NCBI GenBank assembly: GCA_903829945.1
Contig: CAIKRV010000066.1
Location: forward strand, 1 to 64,000
Source of the DNA: an uncultured bacterium
GTDB lineage: Bacteria > Bacteroidota > Bacteroidia > CAILMK01
Direction of reading: 5' to 3'
DNA length: 64,000 nt
Shown: piece after piece, positions 39,456 through 49,301 of the stretch
Numbering within the stretch: position 1 is the first letter of the stretch
Layout: each line of letters begins with the position of its first letter
Notes under the pieces: model-generated
Told to the model about the DNA's origin: nothing
The model's input: only the letters and a program-made list of their open reading frames with translations
Databases searched by the model: none
Position numbers and translations under genes: made by a program

Positions 39456-40940
39456 TTATCTTTTCTCACGCCGTTTAATCCATGGACTAGTCGTGCTTAA
39501 AGGCGTATGATCACTGTGTTTCTTATTTTGTTTGGAATGTAAAAAAGAAGCCAGAATAGAGGCGACCTCAGCACCTTCATTAGTGCTTTTTTCCAAAACG
39601 GAGGCAGTAAAGTATTTTGGTACAAATCCAGTATCAAAATGACCGGAAATAAAAGCTTCATGCTGCATTACAAACTTTCCGAAAGAAAGTGTATTTCTAA
39701 CCCCTTCAATTTTATAATCATCAATAGCACGCAGCATCTTTGCAATAGCCTCTGTCCGCGTATTGCTATGTACACTTAGTTTAGCAATCATCGGGTCATA
39801 ATACACCGGGATATCCATCCCTTCTTCATAACCGGAGTCAACCCTTATGCCAGGCCCATCAGGCGTACGATAGGTTTTTAAGTTACCAATATCAGGTAAA
39901 AAATTATTAGACGGATCTTCGGCATATATTCTAAGTTCTATGGCATGTCCATGAATCTTTAAATCTTCCTGAGTAAAGGACAAATGTTCTCCTCTAGCAA
40001 TTTTAACTTGTTCTTTTACCAAATCAATACCGGTAATCATTTCCGTAACGGGATGTTCAACTTGCAAACGGGTATTCATTTCCAAAAAGAAGAAATCAAG
40101 ATTTTCATCCATTAGAAATTCAACGGTGCCTGCACCGGCATAATCGCATGCACGGGCAATACGAACTGCTGCCTCCCCCATTTCTTTGCGCTTTTCAGGC
40201 GTTAAAATGGCTGACGGTGCCTCCTCTACCACCTTTTGATGACGACGTTGAATTGAACATTCGCGCTCAAAAAGATATAAATGATTTCCATGCGTATCAC
40301 TAAGTACTTGTATTTCTATATGTCTTGGAGCACCTACGTATTTTTCTAAAAAAACGGAACCATCGCCAAAAGATGCTTGTGCTTCGCTAATGGCACGATC
40401 CATTTGTTCGGAAAGTTCCTCAGCTTTTTGTACCACCCGCATACCTTTACCTCCACCACCTGCAGCTGCTTTAATTAAAACAGGAAATCCAATTTCTATA
40501 GCAATTTTTTCTGCTTCTTTTTTATCACTTATGGCATTAGGTGTACCGGGTAACATTGGAACCTGATAGGCATGTGCTGCCGCTTTTGCTGCCAATTTGT
40601 TTCCCATCATATTAATTGCTTTGGATGATGGACCAATAAAAGTAATTCCTGCCTTTTTAACCTTTTCGGCAAAAATTGCATTTTCAGAAAGGAAACCGTA
40701 TCCCGGGTGAATACCATCCACCGCGAGCTTTAAGGATGCTTCTATAATTTTATCCATGACCAAATAGGATTCGGAAGATGCTGCCGGTCCTAATAATACG
40801 GCCTCATCCGCAAAACGGACATGAGGTGCTATTCTATCGGCTTCAGAATAAACTGCTACCGTTTTTATTCCCATTTCTTTGAGCGAACGCATGATACGGA
40901 GTGCAATTTCTCCACGGTTAGCCACCAAAACTTTATTCAT
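39456..40940 (-). CDS. accC: Acetyl/propionyl-CoA carboxylase biotin carboxylase subunit
   Basis: 494 aa; 'VLVANRGEIALRIMRSLKEMGI', 'IHPGYGFLSENA', 'KAAAGGGGKGMRVV', 'FLEMNTRLQVEHPVTEMITGIDLV'. Confidence 0.93.
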   Translation of the reverse strand: MNKVLVANRGEIALRIMRSLKEMGIKTVAVYSEADRIAPHVRFADEAVLLGPAASSESYLVMDKIIEASLKLAVDGIHPGYGFLSENAIFAEKVKKAGITFIGPSSKAINMMGNKLAAKAAAHAYQVPMLPGTPNAISDKKEAEKIAIEIGFPVLIKAAAGGGGKGMRVVQKAEELSEQMDRAISEAQASFGDGSVFLEKYVGAPRHIEIQVLSDTHGNHLYLFERECSIQRRHQKVVEEAPSAILTPEKRKEMGEAAVRIARACDYAGAGTVEFLMDENLDFFFLEMNTRLQVEHPVTEMITGIDLVKEQVKIARGEHLSFTQEDLKIHGHAIELRIYAEDPSNNFLPDIGNLKTYRTPDGPGIRVDSGYEEGMDIPVYYDPMIAKLSVHSNTRTEAIAKMLRAIDDYKIEGVRNTLSFGKFVMQHEAFISGHFDTGFVPKYFTASVLEKSTNEGAEVASILASFLHSKQNKKHSDHTPLSTTSPWIKRREKR

Positions 40941-41131
40941 ATACCTATTAATAAGGATTAATTATTAGACTTCAAAATTAGAACATTCGCAGGATAAAAC
41001 TTGAAATTAAAGCATCCTGTGTCCCCGTCCTTAAAAAATATCGGTTAAAAAAGATAAGTAGCTCCCATTAATTCCCTGAAATGAAATAATTTTACCAACT
41101 CAGGCAACCCTTAAAATAATATTAGCGTCTT

Positions 41132-41710
41132 TTGAGTAAACTAAGCAATGAAATGCCTTATGAACCGCATCACGAAGAAATTGAGCTTGTGCGAGGATGC
41201 TTACAAGGTAACGCATTATATCAGAAGAAGTTATTTGAAATGTTCTATGGTAAGATGTTGGGTATCTGTTTACGATATGCCAAAGATGCAGATGAGGGCC
41301 AAGACATCCTTCAAGATGGGTATATAAAAGTATTTCAGAAACTTGAGGGCTTTGATTTTAATTGTCCTTTAGAAGCTTGGGTAAGAAAAATTATGATTAA
41401 TACGGCCATTGATAAATATAGAAGCACTGCTCGCCAGCCAATAGCCAATGATATTGATCTAGCTTATGAAATCGTTGATGATAGTAATATATTGAATGAT
41501 ATTAATTTAAATGATTTATTAGTAATGATTCAGAAATTACCTGCCGGATATAGAATGATATTTAATATGCATGTAATTGAAGGTTTTAACCATAGGGAAA
41601 TTGCAGATGAATTACAAATCAGTGAAGGTACTTCCAAATCTCAACTTGCAAAGGCTAAAACCTTTTTACAAAAAATGATTAAGCGCGAATACACTAATAA
41701 TAATGAATAA
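41132..41710 (+). CDS. ECF-type sigma-70 family RNA polymerase sigma factor
   Basis: 192 aa (TTG start, or ATG at 41150); sigma region 2 'YAKDADEGQDILQDGYIKVFQKL', region 4 'LPAGYRMIFNMHVIEGFNHREIADELQISEGTSKSQLAKAK'. Confidence 0.93.
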   Translation: MSKLSNEMPYEPHHEEIELVRGCLQGNALYQKKLFEMFYGKMLGICLRYAKDADEGQDILQDGYIKVFQKLEGFDFNCPLEAWVRKIMINTAIDKYRSTARQPIANDIDLAYEIVDDSNILNDINLNDLLVMIQKLPAGYRMIFNMHVIEGFNHREIADELQISEGTSKSQLAKAKTFLQKMIKREYTNNNE

Positions 41711-43019
41711 CTTAGGTAACATAGAAGATTCATTTAAGGATGCCTTCTCCAACTGGGAGCCGGAGCATTCTGCTGCAGATATGAATAAGGCTTGGCAAAA
41801 TGTTAGTCAACATATTCCTACTGCTCCTTCTACCTCCGCTTCATCTCATATTGGACAAGAACTTGCCAAATCAGCAGGTAAGGGACTTTCAGCTATTGGG
41901 AAAATGGCGATTATTAGTGGTATTGCCGGTGGAATTTTAACTACTGTTCTTTTACATTACAACAAAACTTCTGATAATCAAGTACAAATAACTCAAAAGT
42001 CAAATTCTATAGCCGATAAAGCCCATAACGAAATATCTGCGAAGAGTGGAATTTATGAAACTCCTGAATTGAGTCCTTCAACGAATAGCAATGCTAAACA
42101 ACAAAATTCTGGTCAATTCTCAAGATCAAGTAACTTATCTCGTCAAACAAAAAATCCAGGAACATCGTTTTATGATAATCCTTTAAATACAGAGAATCAT
42201 AATTTTAACTCAGGCAATAATACAAATAATCCTCCTGTGCTTTCCGGAAAATCAGTTTCAGATCTTCAAGGTAAAGAAGATAATAATGTGTCTCAAAACA
42301 TTGGATTAGCAGATACCTCAATTTGCGAATCAAATAATTATCAGGTAAATAATGAATCTAACCGTAAAATGGAGATTGAATGGGGAGATAATTCTAAAAG
42401 CTTAGTCTATACAGACGCCATGCATCATTATTCTAAAGCCGGTAATTATCAACTAATCATATACAAAGACGGAGAAATCATCAGCAGAACAGTGAAAGTA
42501 AGAATTTCTCCATCTGCACATTTCTCTTATAATTCCAGTCAAGGTACAACCGCCAAATTCCAAAACATTAGTGAAAATGCTTCAAACTTTCATTGGGAAT
42601 TTGGAGATGGCACTTTTGATGAAACCCATGGAGATGCTGAGCATTTATACAAGGATTCAGGAACTTACAAAGTAAAACTGATTGCAAGCCATCCAAATGG
42701 ATGTAGCAATAGTATTGTCCAAAATATCCATGTTAGTGATAAATCTAAGTTTAATATTCCGAATATCTTTTCTCCAAACGGTGACGGTAAAAACGATTTG
42801 TTTGATATCACCATGGAAGGTCAAACCTATTTTGAATTAAGCATTTACGATTTGAAAATGAATCTGATTTTCCACTCCCTGGACTTAAATAACAAATGGA
42901 ATGGGAATTACAGCAATGGGAATGCTTGTCCTCCAGGAAATTACATAATTATATTACAATATCAATATCCAAATGAAGCACGTGAAGCACATTCGGGCAT
43001 TGTTCGATTAAATAGATAA
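41703..43019 (+). CDS. Single-TM protein with cytoplasmic N-terminus, PKD domain and gliding-motility-associated (T9SS type B, CHU_C-like) C-terminal domain
   Basis: 438 aa; overlaps the sigma gene by 8 bp; hydrophobic segment 'GKMAIISGIAGGILTTVLLHY'; PKD 'FHWEFGDGTFDETHGDAEHLYKDSGTYKVKL'; CTD 'IFSPNGDGKNDLFDI...IYDLKMNLIFHS...WNGNYSNGNACPPGNYIIIL'. Confidence 0.82.
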   Translation: MNNLGNIEDSFKDAFSNWEPEHSAADMNKAWQNVSQHIPTAPSTSASSHIGQELAKSAGKGLSAIGKMAIISGIAGGILTTVLLHYNKTSDNQVQITQKSNSIADKAHNEISAKSGIYETPELSPSTNSNAKQQNSGQFSRSSNLSRQTKNPGTSFYDNPLNTENHNFNSGNNTNNPPVLSGKSVSDLQGKEDNNVSQNIGLADTSICESNNYQVNNESNRKMEIEWGDNSKSLVYTDAMHHYSKAGNYQLIIYKDGEIISRTVKVRISPSAHFSYNSSQGTTAKFQNISENASNFHWEFGDGTFDETHGDAEHLYKDSGTYKVKLIASHPNGCSNSIVQNIHVSDKSKFNIPNIFSPNGDGKNDLFDITMEGQTYFELSIYDLKMNLIFHSLDLNNKWNGNYSNGNACPPGNYIIILQYQYPNEAREAHSGIVRLNR

Positions 43020-43108
43020 TAAAAGAGACAAAACCTACACAAACGAGTGTAAATAGAACTGTTAGATTAGAATATTTTTACTATTTTTGAAACTTCAAAC
43101 ACAATAAC

Positions 43109-46100
43109 ATGAGCAGACTGTCTAAATCGCTAAAAGTCTTACTACTTGCATTTGCGGCCTTGGTAACCGCATCTCAGGCCAATGCACAGTGTCAGATTAA
43201 GATTATCAATGGTACCTCCGACCATGGGTGTGCACCCTTAACCGTTGATTTGGAAATTACTAACACCTCCGGTAAAACCATAAGTTCCGTTAAATGGGAC
43301 TTTGGTGACAAGACTACGAATAGTCACCCGAAAAGTGATAGTACCCTTTCCCACATTTATACCAACCCATCCAATGATACCACAAAGGATTATAAGCCTA
43401 CAGCTACCATCACCTTTTCAGATGGTACCACTTGTAGTGCAACTTATAGTGGTGTAATCAAGGTTTGGGATAATCCAATTGCTAAAATCAATATTCCGTC
43501 CAATACTGTTCAGTGTTTGAAGGACAATAAATATTGCTATACGCAAAATTCCAAACCATCAAAAGATGGTTTTCAAATAGTTAGATATTCTTGGGACTTT
43601 GGTGATGGTACCGTAGATAGTGGTGATGCCAATGGTAAGCCGGCTAAAAATTCCAGTTTAGGAATTGATAGCAATGGTTGCTATACCTACCAATATACCG
43701 GTACTTATGACGTTAAGTTGGTGGTTACCGATACCAGAGGTTGCTCATCTCAAGATAAATTATTAGGTAAAATCAAAATTCTTCCTAACTTAAGTATCTC
43801 TATTAGTGTTACTTCTGTACAAAAATGCGGAAGCACTTTAGGTACCTTTGTTAATGGTATTCCTGATACTACCGGCTGGCATGTTAAAAGTTTCAGATGG
43901 GATTTTGGTGACGGTACTTCAAATACCAAGGATTGGGGTAAACCTAAATTTACTCATAATTATACTGATACAGGTACTTTCTATCCTACCTTTACTATTA
44001 TTACTAAAGATGGTTGTGTTCAATCATCCAAAATAGGTAATTACAAAATTGTAGTAATCAGCGCTCATCTTAAATTAACTTTCCCTGATACACTTTGTTG
44101 GTCAGATGCTAATTCTAAAGGTGTATTATATACGCCTGCTCCATTAGATAATGTTGATACAACTTATTGGAACTTTGGTTTTGATGATAATGGTAAAGCT
44201 CAAAGTGATTGGAAATATAGTCCGGCTACGGCATTTATCGGATTTATTACTCCGGTAACTTATCACTTTGCAAAAGGACCGAAAGATTATACCGGTACTT
44301 TAACTGTTATTCACCATATCTGCGGAAAAATGGATACTTGCTTTGTAACGCACGTTAAAGGTCCGCAAGCTACTATTAATATAACACCTCCCGGATTTGA
44401 ATCTTATCGTCCGCCGGTACCTTTAAATTATTCATATAAAGATACTTCCGGTAAACCTGATCCAAAATATGCAAGCAATGTTTTAAGCATGCAACAATTT
44501 ATGGACCTGATGGATACCGTGCATAAAGTATTTTGTAGTCGTTCTATTGCATGGCAATATTATACTGCAGTATCGCCTAGCAGTACCGCAGATAGCGGAT
44601 ATTGTAATGCTCCGATTGTTTCCACTACTTGGTCAACAAATAAATATTGTACAGGTGATTCAATTACATATATTAGTAGCATAACTAGAAAATCTAACAA
44701 TTATAAGTTAATAGTTACTGATTCAGCGGCCACCAGTGGCGTATTTATTATTGACTCCTTTATTTTAGATCAATTGGATGGCGGTAAAGGCAAACATCAA
44801 AACTCTACCTTCCCATACCAATTTACCGATTATAAAAACTTCGATTATGCTTCATTTATTAAGAGAATGAATGATAAAACGATTTCTAAAACAACTGCCA
44901 ATAGCTTAGCAGATGTAAACAAGAAATCTAAAATGATTTGGACACAACCTTCAGGCTCCTTGTTTGAAAATAACATGAGTGACTCTGATAAATATACTTG
45001 TACTCCTGAACGTTTAGTAAGATTTACAAATAACTCCTCTAAATTTAGGCTGATACCGCAAATAGACGATGCTTCCATGAGTGTGGATCCGGATACTTGC
45101 GCACATGTCAATCCTTATATAAAACATAAACGTGATTCCACAGGTGATAAAAATTCAGGTACTGTAGATTCTTTACCATATGCAGGTAGGAATAACTACC
45201 CTTATTCTTCTGATTCATTAGCTTATTACTGGAATTTCGGTGATGGTATTGATGATATTAACGGTGATGGCATTACAGATACCGCTTATTTCTCACATCG
45301 CAACCAACTTGATGTATTAAAATATTCTCGTGAAGCTGCACCTTGGCACTATTATGACCCTAAAAAGGCACCTAAAAACAGACCATGTTATAGTGTATCC
45401 ATGGTTGTTATGGACTATAAAACCGGATGTAAAGATCAGGCCTCGTTGCAACTACTCTTTGGAAGACCGGTTGCCTCATGGGATAGATCTAAATATTGTA
45501 GGATGAATTATTATATTCAATCTTTCCTACCGGGTGGACTTACCTCAGACTATAATGGTCAAAAAGGCCGTGAATTCAGAGGATTTAAATTAGTGCCTAT
45601 CAGCGGTGGCTCCGGTACCGGTCCATGTGCTGTAACTGATGGTAATGTAGTTCGTTATCGTGTAAATATTAAAGAAACTAAACCTTCTGTGTGCGAAAGC
45701 CCGCAAGGCTATTGGGTATGTTTTGACTCAGCAGCAGCAAAACAATATTCTCAAAGCGAAATACAAGGAGATACTTTCTATGCACACTTCCATAAAGGTT
45801 CTTTACCTGTGAGCGTAACTGCTCCAGGACCGGGCTTAAGTGCAGCTAAAAACTCTGATGCCATTACTTGTTTATATAATGGTCACTTCGATGGTTCAGG
45901 TAATTATTTATTTGATACTGCTTGGAATTATCATTGGACATCTAAAATTCAAATTGAAATGTTTGGTGATGCACCTGCTTATGCTAAAGGCGGATTCGCT
46001 GACGGTAAAGGTAACTGGCAATATTCCGCATCTGATACCGGTTGCAAAACCATTGGTGTAGTAATTAAAAATGGTGATTGTTATGATACCGCTTGGTACC

Positions 46101-49100
46101 ACAATTATATATGCTTTAATAAAGTTGACCCATATGTAGACTTAGTATCTGATGTTACCGGTTCTGAAGTACCGATGAAAATACTTTCCTCATTGTGGTT
46201 CAGAGACACAACAACATATCAACCAAATAGAAATATTGGTACTGCTTACGAAACCTATCCAAAGATTGATACTTTTGAAAATCATCAATATGATTCCCTA
46301 TTGTATCCGGTACTTACTTATGTAACTGCTAAAAACACTTGGCATGCTGATACCCGTACCGTAGAGCCTTTCGCTTTATCCGGCTATCCTGCTACCTCTA
46401 TTTGCCGTGTGAGACCAATGGATAAAAATCAAGCTTTGATTACTAAGTTTGAAGCATCCATTACTCGTTTGCAAATCCCTGGTCCTAACCCTTACTGGCC
46501 ATATGGTAGTACTTTAGGTGATATTGATTATTATTATAATGATAGTAACCATATCTGGCCGGATCGTATTTCTTTAAATACCCAATATTCCGATGTGGAC
46601 TCTATTAATAAAGTTAAAACTACTTTATACTTCCCTAAAGCTGTAGCCTATACTCCTCCTGCTTTACCGGCATTATATATTACTATTGATGATAATGGTA
46701 ATTATGATACAGTGGTAGTCAGTCAGGCTGGAAACAATATTTATATTACTCAGGAAGAATTAGACTCCTTAAATAAAGGATATTCTCCTACGATTCTTAA
46801 AAAAGATGATCGTTATAATTACTTAAATATAACTTGTAACTCCAATGCAAAAGTTACCATACATGCTAATCCTAAAAATGTACCAGTAGCCGTAGGAAGC
46901 AGTATTGCCATTCTAGATTTGGCTGATACTACTTCTACACACTTGGATGATAAATCTGTACCGCACTCTGTATTACGTTTCTTACTACCATGGCCGGGAT
47001 TATATAAAATCACTTCCAATGTAGTAGATATTCGTGGCTGTAGCAACTTGCAAGATTTCTATGTAATTAATGCACACTTTGCTAAATTCGGTTCAACAGA
47101 TTCCGTACAATGTTCTGATAAACCGGTTCACTTTACCAGCTATGTTCGTTATTGGACTACTGACTTCCAGTTAAGACCTTGGTATTTAAATCCTGCTGAT
47201 GGAAATAGATATTGGATGCCTGACGGTTGGGTTTGGACTTATGTACCACAAGATGCAACCATATTAGGACGTTTCTTTGATGCTGATGGTTTACCTGATT
47301 TCAATCCTTGGGATGGTGACCCAATTGGTGTACGTAAAGCTATGTGGAAATACTGGCCAATGAAATGGTTAGCTTCCGATACCAATCACCAAGAAAAAAT
47401 CTGGTGGGACTTTGATAACGATGGTCATATCGATGCCAGCGGACCTAATCCAACTTGGACTTATAAAAAACCGGGTATTTATACCGTTCGTATGATTACT
47501 CGTGATAGTTCCGGTCGTTTACTTCAAACTTTCCGTCGCAACTTTATCAAGATCATTAAAGTTAAATCTGATTTCATAGCTTACGATACTTCAGGAAGAC
47601 CTAATAGTCCTGATAGAGTAGATACTTTGGAATTCTGTTCTCCACATTTATTCCATATATTCGATTCTACTAATATATCCATGGGTGTAAATACCTATCA
47701 CTATTCACCTGAGAAGAAATACATATTTGCTTATCAAGATAGTGTTTATGCTATTGACCCTAAGACCAAGAAGCGTATAATTGTACCGAAAATCATTAAT
47801 TATGATAGCGTAACACAATGGGTTTGGAATACAGGTGATATTTCTCAAAATGTAACTAAAACCAAGTACACTCAACCTTATGATCACATCTATGGTTGGA
47901 ATGATACGTTTACAGTTTCATTAAAAGTAAGCACCTTGCATTCCTGCGGAGATAGTATTACTAAATTAGATTATATCAAGCTCATTGGTTTACAACCTCG
48001 ATTTAAGTTTGTTGCACCATATCCGGGCTATACAGAAAGAGGTTGCTTACCATTTAAAGTTCGATTATTAAATACTAATATTCATGCTTCCAGTAAATCA
48101 AACTATCAGTTTGACCAAAATGATGGAAGAACTGTAGCATCAAACTATACTCAACCATATGTTGACTTATATTACAATCACTTAAAACATGCTGATAGTG
48201 TAGCAGGAAGTGATAGTAGTGTATTTAATGTAACGATGTACGAAACAGGTGATGTATATAATTTCTTAACCGGTAGCACCACTAAATGTTCTGCCAGTTG
48301 GCCAAACCCTGCCAATCCTAAAGATCCGGTCTTCCAAGTAATTGTATATAGACATGATACCTTAATGATTAAAGGTGATACAGATGTTTGCCCTGGTCAA
48401 ACCATATCATTCCATGATAGCTCTACAGATATGAATGTATTCAGTAATATTAAATGGATATTATCAGATCCTTCTGGTACATTTATAGATTCAGCGTCAG
48501 GCCCAACCTATACTTATACTAAACTTACCAGCCCTGGATTGTTCTTATTAACTTCCATAGGAAGATATAAAGACCATTACAATCCTTCTACACAATCTTT
48601 GGAACATTGTAGTGATATGCAAACCCAAAGGTATATTAAAGTAGAAGCAGTGCATGCAGCCTTTAGTGTAGATTCACAATCTTTAGGTGCTTTGGGCAAG
48701 TTTACTTTCTATAATCATTCTTATGGTGGAACTACTTATGCTTGGAATTATAATTATGATCCAACTAAACCAAGTATGGCACCTGATGAAGTTGTAAATG
48801 ATACTTCTGCACGTTATCATGATTATGAAAAAGACCTTAAGCTACAAAATGCTCCAGATTCTCAAGACTATACCTTCATAGTACGTTTGGTAGTTACCAG
48901 TCCTGCTAAGTGCGTAGATATCAAAATTGATACAGTACACTTTAGACGTAATTTCCAAACCTATAATGTATTTACTCCAAATGGTGATGGCAAGAATGAT
49001 GTATTCAAACCTCGTGTACTTGGTGATAAATACTACCATATTATGATATTTAATCGTTGGGGTGAAAAAGTATTCGAATCCACCGATAAGAATTCAACTT

Positions 49101-49231
49101 GGAATGGTCAAAACAGAAATACAGGTTCTGATTGCCCGGCAGGTACTTACTATTATATTGTAAAATATGATTTAATAGGTGCACAAGCCGGATATGGATC
49201 CAAAACAGGAACTGTAACACTGATAAGATAA
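43109..49231 (+). CDS. Very large secreted multi-PKD protein with gliding-motility-associated C-terminal domain (T9SS type B)
   Basis: 2040 aa; signal peptide ending SQANAQ; PKD cores 'VKWDFGDKTT', 'YSWDFGDGTVDSG', 'FRWDFGDGTSN', 'YWNFGDGIDD', 'WWDFDNDGHID'; CTD 'NVFTPNGDGKNDVFKPRVLG...IMIFNRWGEKVFES...CPAGTYYYIVKYD'. Confidence 0.9.
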   Translation: MSRLSKSLKVLLLAFAALVTASQANAQCQIKIINGTSDHGCAPLTVDLEITNTSGKTISSVKWDFGDKTTNSHPKSDSTLSHIYTNPSNDTTKDYKPTATITFSDGTTCSATYSGVIKVWDNPIAKINIPSNTVQCLKDNKYCYTQNSKPSKDGFQIVRYSWDFGDGTVDSGDANGKPAKNSSLGIDSNGCYTYQYTGTYDVKLVVTDTRGCSSQDKLLGKIKILPNLSISISVTSVQKCGSTLGTFVNGIPDTTGWHVKSFRWDFGDGTSNTKDWGKPKFTHNYTDTGTFYPTFTIITKDGCVQSSKIGNYKIVVISAHLKLTFPDTLCWSDANSKGVLYTPAPLDNVDTTYWNFGFDDNGKAQSDWKYSPATAFIGFITPVTYHFAKGPKDYTGTLTVIHHICGKMDTCFVTHVKGPQATINITPPGFESYRPPVPLNYSYKDTSGKPDPKYASNVLSMQQFMDLMDTVHKVFCSRSIAWQYYTAVSPSSTADSGYCNAPIVSTTWSTNKYCTGDSITYISSITRKSNNYKLIVTDSAATSGVFIIDSFILDQLDGGKGKHQNSTFPYQFTDYKNFDYASFIKRMNDKTISKTTANSLADVNKKSKMIWTQPSGSLFENNMSDSDKYTCTPERLVRFTNNSSKFRLIPQIDDASMSVDPDTCAHVNPYIKHKRDSTGDKNSGTVDSLPYAGRNNYPYSSDSLAYYWNFGDGIDDINGDGITDTAYFSHRNQLDVLKYSREAAPWHYYDPKKAPKNRPCYSVSMVVMDYKTGCKDQASLQLLFGRPVASWDRSKYCRMNYYIQSFLPGGLTSDYNGQKGREFRGFKLVPISGGSGTGPCAVTDGNVVRYRVNIKETKPSVCESPQGYWVCFDSAAAKQYSQSEIQGDTFYAHFHKGSLPVSVTAPGPGLSAAKNSDAITCLYNGHFDGSGNYLFDTAWNYHWTSKIQIEMFGDAPAYAKGGFADGKGNWQYSASDTGCKTIGVVIKNGDCYDTAWYHNYICFNKVDPYVDLVSDVTGSEVPMKILSSLWFRDTTTYQPNRNIGTAYETYPKIDTFENHQYDSLLYPVLTYVTAKNTWHADTRTVEPFALSGYPATSICRVRPMDKNQALITKFEASITRLQIPGPNPYWPYGSTLGDIDYYYNDSNHIWPDRISLNTQYSDVDSINKVKTTLYFPKAVAYTPPALPALYITIDDNGNYDTVVVSQAGNNIYITQEELDSLNKGYSPTILKKDDRYNYLNITCNSNAKVTIHANPKNVPVAVGSSIAILDLADTTSTHLDDKSVPHSVLRFLLPWPGLYKITSNVVDIRGCSNLQDFYVINAHFAKFGSTDSVQCSDKPVHFTSYVRYWTTDFQLRPWYLNPADGNRYWMPDGWVWTYVPQDATILGRFFDADGLPDFNPWDGDPIGVRKAMWKYWPMKWLASDTNHQEKIWWDFDNDGHIDASGPNPTWTYKKPGIYTVRMITRDSSGRLLQTFRRNFIKIIKVKSDFIAYDTSGRPNSPDRVDTLEFCSPHLFHIFDSTNISMGVNTYHYSPEKKYIFAYQDSVYAIDPKTKKRIIVPKIINYDSVTQWVWNTGDISQNVTKTKYTQPYDHIYGWNDTFTVSLKVSTLHSCGDSITKLDYIKLIGLQPRFKFVAPYPGYTERGCLPFKVRLLNTNIHASSKSNYQFDQNDGRTVASNYTQPYVDLYYNHLKHADSVAGSDSSVFNVTMYETGDVYNFLTGSTTKCSASWPNPANPKDPVFQVIVYRHDTLMIKGDTDVCPGQTISFHDSSTDMNVFSNIKWILSDPSGTFIDSASGPTYTYTKLTSPGLFLLTSIGRYKDHYNPSTQSLEHCSDMQTQRYIKVEAVHAAFSVDSQSLGALGKFTFYNHSYGGTTYAWNYNYDPTKPSMAPDEVVNDTSARYHDYEKDLKLQNAPDSQDYTFIVRLVVTSPAKCVDIKIDTVHFRRNFQTYNVFTPNGDGKNDVFKPRVLGDKYYHIMIFNRWGEKVFESTDKNSTWNGQNRNTGSDCPAGTYYYIVKYDLIGAQAGYGSKTGTVTLIR

Positions 49232-49250
49232 TAGTAAAACATGAAAAAGG

Positions 49251-49286
49251 AAAGGGGCACTTAGTTTTAAGTGCCCCTTTTCTTTT
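49251..49286. terminator. Bidirectional intrinsic terminator
   Basis: AAAGGGGCACTTA (49251-49263) / TAAGTGCCCCTTT (49268-49280), perfect 13 bp, followed by TCTTTT. Confidence 0.9.
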
Positions 49287-49301
49287 ATAGCTTATTGAAA
49301 A

